From the NCBI GenBank assembly GCA_016184455.1, contig JACPCS010000102.1, positions 75,962-112,825 of the forward strand: DNA of 36,864 bases, written 5' to 3'. Shown piece after piece: positions 11,495 to 18,945 of this stretch. The translations under genes were made by a program, and so were the position numbers. The notes under the pieces were generated by a model. That model saw nothing but the letters and a program-made list of their open reading frames with translations. It did no database searches and was not told the DNA's origin. Position 1 is the first letter of the stretch, and the number at the start of each line of letters is the position of its first letter. The stretch comes from Acidobacteriota bacterium (GTDB lineage Bacteria > Acidobacteriota > Vicinamibacteria > Vicinamibacterales > UBA2999).

Positions 11495-11615
11495 CTGGTA
11501 GCCGGTAGCTGGTAGGCGGTAGCAGGAACCAAGAACCGCTTACCAACTACCAACCACCGGCTACCGGCTACCACCTACCGGCTACCACCTACCGGCTACC
11601 ACCTACCGGCTAGAA
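11495..11615 (+). repeat. Inverted heptamer arrays between divergent genes (GGTAG / CTACC)
   Basis: Left arm: four 7-bp units (CTGGTAG, CCGGTAG, CTGGTAG, GCGGTAG) at 11495-11522. Right arm: eleven units of the complementary type (GCTACCG, GCTACCA, CCTACCG and variants) at 11539-11615. The arms can pair into a long hairpin around a short spacer. The last right-hand unit, GCTAGAA, contributes the TAGAAT box of the plus-strand gene. Confidence 0.9.
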
Positions 11616-11616
11616 T
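11611..11616 (+). promoter_or_regulatory. -10-like box TAGAAT, nucleotidyltransferase-like gene
   Basis: TAGAAT ends seven bases before the ATG at 11623 and no Shine-Dalgarno sequence is present, suggesting leaderless transcription. It is formed by the last unit of the heptamer array. Confidence 0.45.
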
Positions 11617-11622
11617 GAGCGC

Positions 11623-12327
11623 ATGTCCTCGTGGCGGCCCGCGGCCGCTGCGCTCGTTGCGGATCTGACGCACGTGTTTGCCCATCGTCTTCGTTCCGTC
11701 GTCGCGTACGGCGCTCGTATCGAGGGCGACGAGGACGCGCCGCTCACCTCCCTCGCGCTCGTCGAGACGCTGACCCTGAGCGATCTGGACGCATGCGCCC
11801 GGCTCTCGGCTCACTGGGAACGGCAGCGCATCTCCACTCCGCTCATCCTGCCGGAGCACGAGTTCCGGCGTTCGCTCGACGCGTTTCCACTCGAATACGG
11901 CGAGATCGTCCGCGCGCACGACCTCGTGTTCGGACACGACCCGTTCGAGGGCGCCGCGATCGCGCCCGAGGATCTGCGGCGCGCGTGCGAGACGCAGATC
12001 AAGAGCCACCTGCTGCACCTCCGCGAGGGATACGTCGAAGCGGGCGGCCGTCCGCAGGCGGTGGCGGCTCTCGTCGCCACCTCGGCACCGGCGTTTGCGG
12101 CGCTGCTGCGCAACGTCGCGCGGCTTGGCGGCAGCGCGACGGTGGATCGCACCGCCGCCACGCTCGAAGGGGCGCGTGCCGCCGGACTCGCCGACGGCAT
12201 CGTCAGCGACGTGCTGGCGCTCGAACGGCGGCCGGCTATCCCGACGACCGACCCGGCGCGCCTCTTCCCGGAGTACCTCGCCGCGGTGGAACAGCTCGCG
12301 CGCGTGGTCGATCGCTGGCGGACGTAG
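11623..12327 (+). CDS. Hypothetical protein, possibly nucleotidyltransferase-like
   Basis: A 234-residue cytosolic protein, mostly helical. The N terminus (RSVVAYGARIEGDEDAPLTSLALVETL) resembles the first strand and loop of a nucleotidyltransferase fold, but the usual GS and DxD catalytic pattern is not obvious, so catalysis is doubtful. The C-terminal half (EDLRRACETQIKSHLLHLREGYVEAGG to the end) is helical and could be a substrate- or partner-binding domain. It is first in a plus-strand run with a TPM protein, LemA and DinB; its stop (TAG) is directly followed by the TPM ATG, so an envelope-related role by association is possible. Function not recognised. Confidence 0.7.
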   Translation: MSSWRPAAAALVADLTHVFAHRLRSVVAYGARIEGDEDAPLTSLALVETLTLSDLDACARLSAHWERQRISTPLILPEHEFRRSLDAFPLEYGEIVRAHDLVFGHDPFEGAAIAPEDLRRACETQIKSHLLHLREGYVEAGGRPQAVAALVATSAPAFAALLRNVARLGGSATVDRTAATLEGARAAGLADGIVSDVLALERRPAIPTTDPARLFPEYLAAVEQLARVVDRWRT

Positions 12328-13116
12328 ATGTCGGGTCGTGCGCTCTGTGGCTCAATCCTCCTGGTGCTGTTGGCAGCGCCCGCGCCAGCGCAGGAGCTCC
12401 CTGAGCTGACCGCGCCGGTCAACGACTTTGCCAACGTCATCGACCCCGAGAGCAAAGCCGCCATGGACCGGCTGATTCGATCGCTCCAGAGCGCCAGCGG
12501 CGACGTCGTGGTGGTCGCCGCGGTCGAAACAATCGCACCGTACGCCGACATCCGCGAATATGCGGTCGAGATGTTCGAGAACCGCGGCCGCGGCATCGGC
12601 CAACGAGGCCGTGACAACGGTTTGCTCGTGGTGTTGGCCGTGAACGACCGGCAGGTCTGGATCGAGGTCGGCTACGACCTGGAGCAGTTCATCACCGATG
12701 GGTTCGCGGGCGAAACGAGCCGGCAGGTCATGGCGCCCGAGTTCCGCCGCGGCGAGTACGGCCGCGGGCTCCTGCTGGGCGTTTCGCGCATCATCGGCCG
12801 CATTGCCGAGCGCCGCAATGTCACGCTGCAAGACGTGCCCCCCGACGCCGTGCCGAACACGCCGGAGGTCGGCTCGGGCCAGATGCTCCTCGTGGCGCTG
12901 TTCGTGCTGTTTCTTCTGCTCAACGCCGTCGCAGCGCGGACGCGGGGGCGTCGCTTCCGGCGCCGCTGGGGCGGCCCGATCGGCGGCTGGCACAGCGGTG
13001 TGGGGCCCTTCGGCGATCCGTTCGGCGGCTTCGGCCGCGGCGGCGGGTTTGGGGGCGGGTTCGGCGGCTTCGGCGGCGGCCGGAGCGGCGGCGGCGGAGG
13101 CGGCGCTCGGTGGTAA
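12328..13116 (+). CDS. TPM-domain (YgcG-like) membrane protein
   Basis: A 262-residue exported protein. A signal peptide (about 1-22, APAQ end) precedes a TPM domain (about 26-150) with the usual start LTAPVNDFANVIDPE and core RDNGLLVVLAVNDRQVWIEVGYDLE. A single membrane segment (about 187-203, MLLVALFVLFLLL) follows, then a short basic stretch and a glycine/phenylalanine-rich tail. TPM proteins are linked to photosystem repair in plants and to envelope proteins of unknown role in bacteria, and are very often beside lemA, as here. Start is the ATG immediately after the previous stop. The tail is low complexity, common in this family. Confidence 0.9.
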   Translation: MSGRALCGSILLVLLAAPAPAQELPELTAPVNDFANVIDPESKAAMDRLIRSLQSASGDVVVVAAVETIAPYADIREYAVEMFENRGRGIGQRGRDNGLLVVLAVNDRQVWIEVGYDLEQFITDGFAGETSRQVMAPEFRRGEYGRGLLLGVSRIIGRIAERRNVTLQDVPPDAVPNTPEVGSGQMLLVALFVLFLLLNAVAARTRGRRFRRRWGGPIGGWHSGVGPFGDPFGGFGRGGGFGGGFGGFGGGRSGGGGGGARW

Positions 13117-13118
13117 GG

Positions 13119-13162
13119 CACAGCGCGGCTGCGCCGCAAGCCAAGAGCGCATCCGCGCTGTG
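13119..13162 (+). promoter_or_regulatory. Inverted repeat after TPM gene
   Basis: Ten-base arms CACAGCGCGG (13119-13128) and CCGCGCTGTG (13153-13162), with a smaller GCGGC/GCCGC stem between them, start three bases after the TPM stop codon. There is no T-run, so termination would have to be factor-assisted. Confidence 0.55.
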
Positions 13163-13180
13163 TGCGGCCAGTGTCTGCCA

Positions 13181-13239
13181 GTGACACTAACGCGCTGGCG
13201 ATGCGTTGCGGAAAAAGGACTCCAGCGCGTTAGTGTCAC
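13181..13239 (+). promoter_or_regulatory. Perfect 18-bp inverted repeat upstream of lemA
   Basis: Arms at 13181-13198 and 13222-13239 are exact reverse complements around a 23-base loop, ending 20 bases before the lemA GTG. A competing short stem (AGTGTC at 13170-13175 with GACACT at 13183-13188) uses part of the left arm, so two mutually exclusive RNA folds are possible. Confidence 0.7.
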
Positions 13240-13259
13240 AATAGACGCGAGGTGGAGAC

Positions 13260-13838
13260 GTGACTCGACAGCTTCGAACGGCGGCGGTCCTCGTCGCGCT
13301 TGCGCTGGTCGCGCTGACGGCGCCGGGCTGCTCGTACAACCAGTTCGTCGCGCAGGAAGAGGCGATCAAGACGCAGTGGGCTCAGGTGGAAAACCAGCTG
13401 CAGCGCCGGAACGATCTGATTCCGAACCTCGTCGAGACCACCAAGGGCATCGCGCAGCAGGAGCGCGACGTCTTTGGCCAGATTGCCGACTCGCGCGCCA
13501 AGCTCGCCGGCGCCCAGACGCCCGAGCAGCGGATGCAGGCCGCCAACGAGCAGAGCACCGCGCTGGCGCGCCTGCTGGTGGTCGTCGAAAACTACCCGCA
13601 GCTGCGATCGAACGAGACGTTCAATCGGTTGATGGACGAGCTCTCGGGCACCGAGAATCGCCTGGCGGTCGAGCGGATGCGCTACAACGAGCGCGTCATG
13701 GAATACAACGTGCTGCGGCGGCAGTTTCCGTCGAACATCACGGCGGGCATGTTCGGCTTCCGCGAGTACCCGGTGTTCAACGCGCCGCCCGAAGCCGAGC
13801 GCGTCCCGCGCGTCGACTTCAGCAGGCCCGCGTCGTAA
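13260..13838 (+). CDS. lemA: LemA family lipoprotein
   Basis: A 192-residue LemA protein. The lipoprotein signal has its cysteine near residue 24 (LTAPGCSYNQF). The mature part shows the family's helical pattern: KTQWAQVENQLQRRNDLIPNLVETTKG, AANEQSTALARLLVVVENYPQLRSNETFNRLMDELSGTENRLAVERMRYNERV, and a C-terminal FPSNITAGMFGFREYPVF. LemA proteins are small envelope proteins of uncertain function commonly encoded with TPM proteins. The GTG start is supported by GGTGGAG just upstream. The stop overlaps the next ATG (TAATG), so the DinB gene is coupled. Confidence 0.93.
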   Translation: MTRQLRTAAVLVALALVALTAPGCSYNQFVAQEEAIKTQWAQVENQLQRRNDLIPNLVETTKGIAQQERDVFGQIADSRAKLAGAQTPEQRMQAANEQSTALARLLVVVENYPQLRSNETFNRLMDELSGTENRLAVERMRYNERVMEYNVLRRQFPSNITAGMFGFREYPVFNAPPEAERVPRVDFSRPAS

Positions 13839-14338
13839 TGCCGCTCGTCGACGCGCTGCTGCCGGAATTCGACCACGAGATGGCGACCACGCGCACGGTG
13901 CTCGAACGCGTGCCGGAGGAGCAGTTCGCCTGGAAGCCGCACGCCAAGTCGTTCTCACTCGGTGCGCTCGCCGCACATGTGGCGACGCTGCCGATGTGGG
14001 CCACTGAAACCCTGACGCGCTCCGAGATCGAGGTCGACCCGAATCAGCAGCCGCCGTCGGCGCTCCCCTCGCGCCGCGATCTGCTGGCGACCTTCGACAG
14101 GCACGTGGCCGATGCGCGCGCCGCACTCGCCGGCAAGACCGACGCCGAACTGATGGCGATGTGGTCGTTGAAGCGCGCCGGGCGCACGCTCTTCACGATG
14201 CCGAAGGCCGCCGTGCTGCGGTCGTTCGTCCTCAGTCACGTCGTGCATCATCGCGGACAGCTCACGGTGTATCTGCGGCTCCTCGACGTCCCGGTGCCCT
14301 CGATCTACGGGCCCAGTGCGGACGAGCCGGCGTTCTGA
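13838..14338 (+). CDS. DinB family protein
   Basis: A 166-residue four-helix DinB/DUF664-type protein, the usual length. Seen features are an N-terminal helix (LLPEFDHEMATTRTVLERVPEEQFAWKPH), the first metal-ligand region LGALAAHVATLP, and the closing motif SHVVHHRGQLTVYLRLLDVPVPSIYG, whose HxxxHRGQ-like histidines bind the metal in this family. These are putative thiol-dependent transferases or metal-dependent hydrolases; the substrate is unknown. The ATG overlaps the LemA stop codon by one base. It is one of two DinB-family genes in the window and is not closely similar to the other. Confidence 0.9.
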   Translation: MPLVDALLPEFDHEMATTRTVLERVPEEQFAWKPHAKSFSLGALAAHVATLPMWATETLTRSEIEVDPNQQPPSALPSRRDLLATFDRHVADARAALAGKTDAELMAMWSLKRAGRTLFTMPKAAVLRSFVLSHVVHHRGQLTVYLRLLDVPVPSIYGPSADEPAF

Positions 14339-15827
14339 TCCGACATTGCATCCAACTACTGCCGCCCGCGCGCTTCTCCTCGCGCTGGGGGGCGTCGTGT
14401 TCGTCGTGGTCGCGACGGCCAACGGTGCTGGCTACCGGTATGGCGTCTCGGACCAGGCTTTCTACATCCCGGTCGTGACACACGCGCTCGATCCGTCGCT
14501 CTTCCCCCGCGACGGCATGCTGATCGATGCCGAGGGCCGGCTGATGGTCATGGACGAGATCCTGGCGGCGCTCGTCCGCTCGACGGGGCTCTCGCTCGAG
14601 ACGCTGTTCTTCATCGGCTATCTCGTCTCGATGGCGCTCGTCTGGTCCGGCGCCGTGCTCGTCGGCTCACGCCTCTACCGGCAGGTGTGGATCGTGGCGG
14701 CGCTTGGCGCGGCGCTCACGCTGCGGCATCGCATCCCGCGTACGAGCGCCAATTCGTTCGAGCCGTACTTCCACCCGCGCGTGCTCGCGTTTGCCCTCGG
14801 CACCCTGGCCGTGGCCGCCTTCCTGCGGCGATATCCGCGGCTCGCCGTCACTCTGGTTGCCTTCTGCGCGCTCGTGCACGTGACGACCGGCCTCTGGTTT
14901 GCGGTGCTCATTGGCGTCGCGCTGGCGGTGGCCGATCGCCGTTGGCGACTGCCGCTTGGCGTCGGCGTCATCGCCGCGGCCGCCGTGCTGGCGGCCGCGG
15001 TCGCCGCCGGACCGCTGCGCGGCAGCGTCGCAACGATGGACGATGTGTGGCTGCAGGCGGTGGCAAGCAAGGATTCGCTCTTCGCCACCGACTGGCCCGC
15101 GTGGACATGGATGGCGAACCTCGGCCTGCTCGGGCTGCTCTGGGGAGCGCACCGGGTGCGAGTACGAAGCGGCGCCGCAGACGCCGAAGACACCGGTCTC
15201 GTCTGGGGCGCGACGGCGCTCGTCGTGCTCTTTCTCATCACCCTGCCGCTCGTCGCCGCGGGCGTGTCGCTGGCGGTGCAGTTTCAGATTTCGCGCGTGT
15301 TCTGGCTGGTGGACTTCCTCGCGCTCGTCTACGCGCTGGCCGCCTGGGTCGATGCGCGCGCACGGACGGACGCTGCGGTCGTGGCCGCGATGCTCCTGAC
15401 GCTCGCAGCGGGACGCGGTGCGTACATCATGCTCGTCGAGCGTCCCGAACGGGCGCTGTTCGAGCTCCGGACGCCGGCGTCGCCGTGGGAGGAGGCAATG
15501 CGCTGGGTGGCGAGCCGCCCGCGCGACGTGCACCTGCTGGCGGACCCGGGCCATGCGTGGAAGTACGGCGCGAGCGTCCGCGTAGCCGCCGCGCGCGACG
15601 TGCTGGTCGAGGAGGTGAAGGACTCGGCGCTGGCGATCTATTCGCGCGACGCGGCGGTACGGTTCGTCGACCGCGTCAGTGCGATCGGGGATTTCCCGGC
15701 GCTGACTGCCGATCGGGCCCGCGATCTGGCGGCACGCTATGAGATCGATTACCTCGTGACCGAGGCCGACCTCCCGCTCCCCGAGGTGTACCGGAACGCG
15801 CAGTTCAGGATTTACGACGTGCGCTGA
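14316..15827 (+). CDS. Polytopic membrane protein of unknown function
   Basis: A 503-residue protein with roughly ten to eleven hydrophobic segments between residues 17 and 370, then a soluble C-terminal domain of about 130 residues (SPWEEAMRWVASRPRDVHLLADPGHAWKY and on). The layout, many membrane helices with a short loop rich in charged residues (SDQAFYIPVVTHALDPSLFPRDGML) and a soluble tail, recalls GT-C-like membrane glycosyltransferase relatives, but I see no diagnostic motif and do not assign one. Start uncertain: GTG at 14316 overlaps DinB by 23 bases, while TTG at 14346 lies just after the DinB stop. Its end overlaps the convergent second DinB gene by 16 bases. Confidence 0.8.
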   Translation: MRTSRRSDPTLHPTTAARALLLALGGVVFVVVATANGAGYRYGVSDQAFYIPVVTHALDPSLFPRDGMLIDAEGRLMVMDEILAALVRSTGLSLETLFFIGYLVSMALVWSGAVLVGSRLYRQVWIVAALGAALTLRHRIPRTSANSFEPYFHPRVLAFALGTLAVAAFLRRYPRLAVTLVAFCALVHVTTGLWFAVLIGVALAVADRRWRLPLGVGVIAAAAVLAAAVAAGPLRGSVATMDDVWLQAVASKDSLFATDWPAWTWMANLGLLGLLWGAHRVRVRSGAADAEDTGLVWGATALVVLFLITLPLVAAGVSLAVQFQISRVFWLVDFLALVYALAAWVDARARTDAAVVAAMLLTLAAGRGAYIMLVERPERALFELRTPASPWEEAMRWVASRPRDVHLLADPGHAWKYGASVRVAAARDVLVEEVKDSALAIYSRDAAVRFVDRVSAIGDFPALTADRARDLAARYEIDYLVTEADLPLPEVYRNAQFRIYDVR

Positions 15828-16321
15828 CTCTGTTTTGTCCAGATCTCGTCGAGCGCGCCGGGATGGAGCATCTTCGTGATCCAGACGATCTGTCCCATGT
15901 GCGCCGCGTTGTGATGCGTCACGTGGAGCAGAATCTGGGCGTACGTGGTGACCTTGCCGGTCCGGTCGGTCGTCTGTGCGAGCTGTGACGGCTCGATCGT
16001 GTCGAGCACGCGCTCGGCGGCGCGGCGGGCCTGCTCCCACGCGTCGGTCACCTGCGCCTTCGACCAGCCGCCGCGCGCGGCGAACTCGGCCGCGCGATCG
16101 CGGCCGACGTCGCGCCCGCCGATCACCTGCTCGAGGTAGTACCGGTTCGACCCTGCCAGGTGCAGCACGAGATTGGCCACCGCGTTCGCCTGCTCATGGG
16201 GCCGCCACCAGATCTCCTCGTCGGTCAGCGCGTCGAGGCATGTCATGATCTGCTCCGGGTAGTCGCGAACGAGACGCGTGCGCGTCACGTGCAGCAGCGT
16301 CGAGAGAAGGTCGCGCTCCAT
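15812..16321 (-). CDS. DinB family protein (DUF1572-like)
   Basis: A 169-residue DinB-superfamily protein. The N-terminal helix (LLSTLLHVTRTRLVRDYPEQIMTCLDAL) and WWRPHEQANAVANLVLHLAGSNRYYLEQVIGG precede the final metal-ligand helix with HVTHHNAAHMGQIVWITKML. The NLVLHLAGN-type motif fits the DUF1572/DinB_2 branch. Function unknown, probably a metal-dependent enzyme. The ATG at 16321 was chosen because family similarity starts there and a TACCAT box ends eight bases before it; no Shine-Dalgarno sequence is visible. It is divergent from the YheT-like hydrolase with a GC-rich hairpin between. Confidence 0.88.
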   Translation of the reverse strand: MERDLLSTLLHVTRTRLVRDYPEQIMTCLDALTDEEIWWRPHEQANAVANLVLHLAGSNRYYLEQVIGGRDVGRDRAAEFAARGGWSKAQVTDAWEQARRAAERVLDTIEPSQLAQTTDRTGKVTTYAQILLHVTHHNAAHMGQIVWITKMLHPGALDEIWTKQSQRTS

Positions 16322-16328
16322 GGGCGCG

Positions 16329-16334
16329 ATGGTA
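16329..16334 (-). promoter_or_regulatory. -10-like box TACCAT, second DinB gene
   Basis: TACCAT ends eight bases before the ATG. TTGCGG, 18 bases further upstream on the same strand, is a possible -35 box and falls in the loop and arm of the adjacent hairpin. Confidence 0.4.
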
Positions 16335-16345
16335 AGCTGAAGGCA

Positions 16346-16374
16346 CCCCACGCCGCAAAAAACGCGGCGTGGGG
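16346..16374. promoter_or_regulatory. 11-bp perfect hairpin between divergent genes
   Basis: Arms CCCCACGCCGC (16346-16356) and GCGGCGTGGGG (16364-16374) flank an AAAAAAC loop, 25 bases from one start codon and 20 from the other. It may be a regulator site or a leader hairpin. Confidence 0.6.
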
Positions 16375-16393
16375 ACCCCGCCAACATACGCAG

Positions 16394-17416
16394 ATGGTGT
16401 TCACCCCGTCCGAGTACCGGCCGCGCTTCCGCGGCGGCCACCGCCAGACGCTGTACGCCTGGGCGCGGCCGCGCCTGTTTCCGCGCCTGCCGGAGCCGAC
16501 CGCCCGCTACTTCGATGTGGCGGCTGACGCGCGCGTGCTCGCGCACTGCCACTGGCAGCCGAATCCGGCGGCGCACCCGACGATCCTGCTGCTCCACGGA
16601 CTCGAGGGCTCCAGCCTCGCCCATTACATGTGCGGCCTCTCCGACAAGGCGTGGGCCCGCGGCTGGAATGTCGTCCGGCTCAATCAACGCAATTGCGGCA
16701 ACACGGAGCACCTCTCGCGCGGTCTGTACCATTCGGGACTGACGCACGATCCCCTGTTCGTCATCCGCGAACTCATCGAGCGGGACGGACTCCAGGCGCT
16801 GGCGGTAGCGGGATACTCGCTGGGCGGGAATCTCGCGCTCAAGCTCGCAGGAGAGCTCGGCGACGAGGCACCGTCGGCGCTGAAGGCGGTCTGCGCCGTG
16901 TCGCCGACGATGGATCTGGCGCGCTCGGTCGACGCGCTCGACCGGCGGGCGAACTTCGTCTACCAGTGGAATTTCGTGCGCAATCTCAAGACGCGGATGC
17001 GCCGCAAGGCGGCGCTGTTTCCAGACGCGTTCCCGCTCGAGCCGCTGTCGCGCATCTGGACCGTCCGGCGCTTCGACGACGTCTACACGGCGCCGCATCA
17101 TGGATTCCGCGACTCGGCCGACTACTACTACCGCGCGAGCGCCCTGCGCGTCGTCGATCGCATCCGTGTGCCGACGCTCATCATCATCGCGGAGGACGAT
17201 CCGTTCGTGCCTCCCGCGCCGTTCCGGCATCGCGCGGTCACGGGCAACCGCTGCATCACCGCCGCCCTGACGAAGCACGGCGGCCACTGCGCGTTTCTCG
17301 AGCGCGGTGCCGACGGCTACGACGGGTACTGGGCGGAACGCGAGATCGTGCGCTTCGTGTCAGCGCAGGCCCAAATGGTCCATCAGGAGACGGCCGAACT
17401 CGGGTCCTTTGCCTGA
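16394..17416 (+). CDS. YheT-type alpha/beta hydrolase
   Basis: A 340-residue alpha/beta hydrolase of the YheT/ABHD1-3 group. It starts with the family's PSEYRPRFRGGHRQTLYAW, has the oxyanion region ILLLHGLEGSS, the specific NQRNCGNTEHLSRGLYHSG, the nucleophile elbow GYSLGGN (serine near residue 141), the acid region IIIAEDDPFVP and the catalytic histidine in KHGGHCAFLE. Probably a carboxylesterase acting on lipids or small esters; substrate unknown. The ATG at 16394 gives the usual family N terminus; no good ribosome-binding site is seen. The last 57 bases overlap the convergent DUF72 gene, and both ends encode conserved-looking protein. Confidence 0.9.
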   Translation: MVFTPSEYRPRFRGGHRQTLYAWARPRLFPRLPEPTARYFDVAADARVLAHCHWQPNPAAHPTILLLHGLEGSSLAHYMCGLSDKAWARGWNVVRLNQRNCGNTEHLSRGLYHSGLTHDPLFVIRELIERDGLQALAVAGYSLGGNLALKLAGELGDEAPSALKAVCAVSPTMDLARSVDALDRRANFVYQWNFVRNLKTRMRRKAALFPDAFPLEPLSRIWTVRRFDDVYTAPHHGFRDSADYYYRASALRVVDRIRVPTLIIIAEDDPFVPPAPFRHRAVTGNRCITAALTKHGGHCAFLERGADGYDGYWAEREIVRFVSAQAQMVHQETAELGSFA

Positions 17417-18064
17417 TTCTTCGTGCTTGAAGTACACGAAGACGTCGCCGCACCCCTCGGTCCGTTCTCGAATCGTCTCCGCCCAGCGCGCGATGTCCGC
17501 CGGCGTGTAGCCCTCATCGCGCAGCCGGAAGTACGCGTAGTCCGCCGTGATCGTCACCGGTGTCGAGAGTCGTTCGCTGTCGGCCACGCAGAGCGCCAGG
17601 TTGCGTGCGCGCAGCCGCGCGTAGACCTCCTCATCGAGCCACGACGTGTGGCGGAACTCGAACGCGGCGCACACCTTGGGCGGAAACGCGTCGAGACATG
17701 CATCGAAGAGCGCGAGATCCTTCTTCAGGTTCGGCGGCAGCTGAAACAACAGCGCACCGAGCTTGGGGCCGAGCGTCGCGGCCGTCTCCAGGAATTGCCG
17801 CACGCGATCGGCGCAGTCGCGCAGCCGCGCATCGTGCGTGATGCGCCGGGGCGCTTTGAGCGTCAGCCTGAAGCGCTCGGGTGTCGCCTGGCTCCACCCC
17901 TGGAGAATCTTCTCGTTCGGCGCGCGATAGAACGTGTAGTTGATCTCGACCGTCGGGAACCGCTCGGCGTAGTACGGCAGCATCTTCGACGCCGGCAGCG
18001 TCTCGGGATAGAAGCTGCCCTTCCATTCTGGATAGTTGTAGCCGGAGGTCCCGACCCAGATCAT
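17360..18064 (-). CDS. DUF72 (YecE-like) protein
   Basis: A 234-residue protein matching the DUF72/YecE family, a TIM-barrel-like fold of about 230-260 residues and unknown activity. Recognisable stretches are IWVGTSGYNYPEWKGSFYPE at the N terminus, YYAERFPTVEINYTFYR, RLTLKAPRRITHDARLRD, LLFQLPPNLKKD, FEFRHTSWLDEEVYARL and DVFVYFKHEESGKGP. A role in nucleic-acid or sugar chemistry has been speculated for the family, not shown. Its start is only 17 bases from the divergent SCO1 gene, so promoters must overlap the neighbour's first codons. Confidence 0.92.
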   Translation of the reverse strand: MIWVGTSGYNYPEWKGSFYPETLPASKMLPYYAERFPTVEINYTFYRAPNEKILQGWSQATPERFRLTLKAPRRITHDARLRDCADRVRQFLETAATLGPKLGALLFQLPPNLKKDLALFDACLDAFPPKVCAAFEFRHTSWLDEEVYARLRARNLALCVADSERLSTPVTITADYAYFRLRDEGYTPADIARWAETIRERTEGCGDVFVYFKHEESGKGPEFGRLLMDHLGLR

Positions 18065-18068
18065 CTGC

Positions 18069-18074
18069 TAGAGT
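18069..18074 (+). promoter_or_regulatory. -10-like box TAGAGT, SCO1-type gene
   Basis: TAGAGT ends eight bases before the ATG at 18082, in the 17-base gap between divergent genes. A leader cannot be longer than a few bases if this is the promoter. Confidence 0.4.
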
Positions 18075-18081
18075 TAACCAT

Positions 18082-18945
18082 ATGTGGTGGACGCGCGCGC
18101 TCGTGATCGTCGCGGTCGTCGCGTCCGCTGCCGCGTGCACGCGCACGCCCGACGCCCGCCAGTACGAAGTCCACGGGCAGATCCTCGGCGTCGACCGCGA
18201 CCGTCAAGAGGTGCTCGTCAGGCACGAGGACATCAAGGGCTTCATGCCGGCGATGACGATGCCGTATCGCGTGAACGATCCGGCGCTGCTCGACGGCAAG
18301 CAGCCGGGCGATCTCTTCACCGCCACGCTCGTCGTCGAAGACGTGCGCGCGTACCTCTCGACACTGACGACGACCGGGCACGCGCCGCTCGAGGCGCCGC
18401 CCGCCGGCCCGCTCATCACCGACGCGGATCTGCTGAAGGAAGGCGAGGTCGTTCCCGATCACGCGCTCGTCGATCACACCGGCACGCCGCGCCCGCTCAG
18501 CTCGCTGCGGGGCGGCCGGATCGCGCTCACGTTCATGTACACGCGCTGTCCGCTCCCCGACTTCTGCCCGCTGATGGACAAGCACTTCGCGGCCGTTCAG
18601 CAGGAGATCCGAACGTCGCCGGACCTGTCGGACGTGCGGCTCGTCTCCGTCACGCTCGATCCCGATTACGACGTCCCCGCCGTGCTCGAGCGGCACGCGA
18701 AGGCGCTCGGTGCCGAGCGGGGCCGCTGGTATTTCCTCACTGGGAAACCCGACGACGTGCTCGCGTTCGCCAAGCGCTTCGGGGTGACGGCGCAGTCGGG
18801 CGACCCCGACATCGGACTGGTGCACAACCTCCGCACCGCCGTCATCGACGCACACGGGCGTCTCGTGACCGCCTACTCGGGCAACACGTGGACGCCCGCT
18901 GAACTCGTTGCCGACCTCCGGAAGGCTCCCGCTCCCGCGCACTGA
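18082..18945 (+). CDS. CusF-like plus SCO1/SenC fusion lipoprotein
   Basis: A 287-residue lipoprotein (cysteine near residue 19, SAAACTRTP). Residues about 28-98 form a CusF/copper-binding-like domain (VHGQILGVDRDRQEVLVRHEDIKGFMPAMTMPYRV, with the M-rich end typical of that family). Residues about 120-285 form a SCO1 thioredoxin-like domain (FMYTRCPLPDFCPLMD; distal histidine in LVHNLRTAVID). SCO1 proteins insert copper into the CuA site of cytochrome oxidase. The two cysteines are separated by five residues rather than the three of classic SCO1. Such CusF-SCO1 fusions suggest copper capture and delivery in one periplasmic protein. Downstream coding overlaps the next gene. Confidence 0.92.
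   Translation: MWWTRALVIVAVVASAAACTRTPDARQYEVHGQILGVDRDRQEVLVRHEDIKGFMPAMTMPYRVNDPALLDGKQPGDLFTATLVVEDVRAYLSTLTTTGHAPLEAPPAGPLITDADLLKEGEVVPDHALVDHTGTPRPLSSLRGGRIALTFMYTRCPLPDFCPLMDKHFAAVQQEIRTSPDLSDVRLVSVTLDPDYDVPAVLERHAKALGAERGRWYFLTGKPDDVLAFAKRFGVTAQSGDPDIGLVHNLRTAVIDAHGRLVTAYSGNTWTPAELVADLRKAPAPAH

Noticed and set aside
11495..11615. CRISPR array
   Set aside because: Units are 7 bp and contiguous with no spacers, and no cas genes are near.
12672..13187. Proline-rich minus-strand protein
   Set aside because: Mirror image of the glycine-rich TPM tail.
16346..16374. Intrinsic terminator
   Set aside because: The hairpin is between divergent starts and the A-run is in the loop, not a T-run after the stem.
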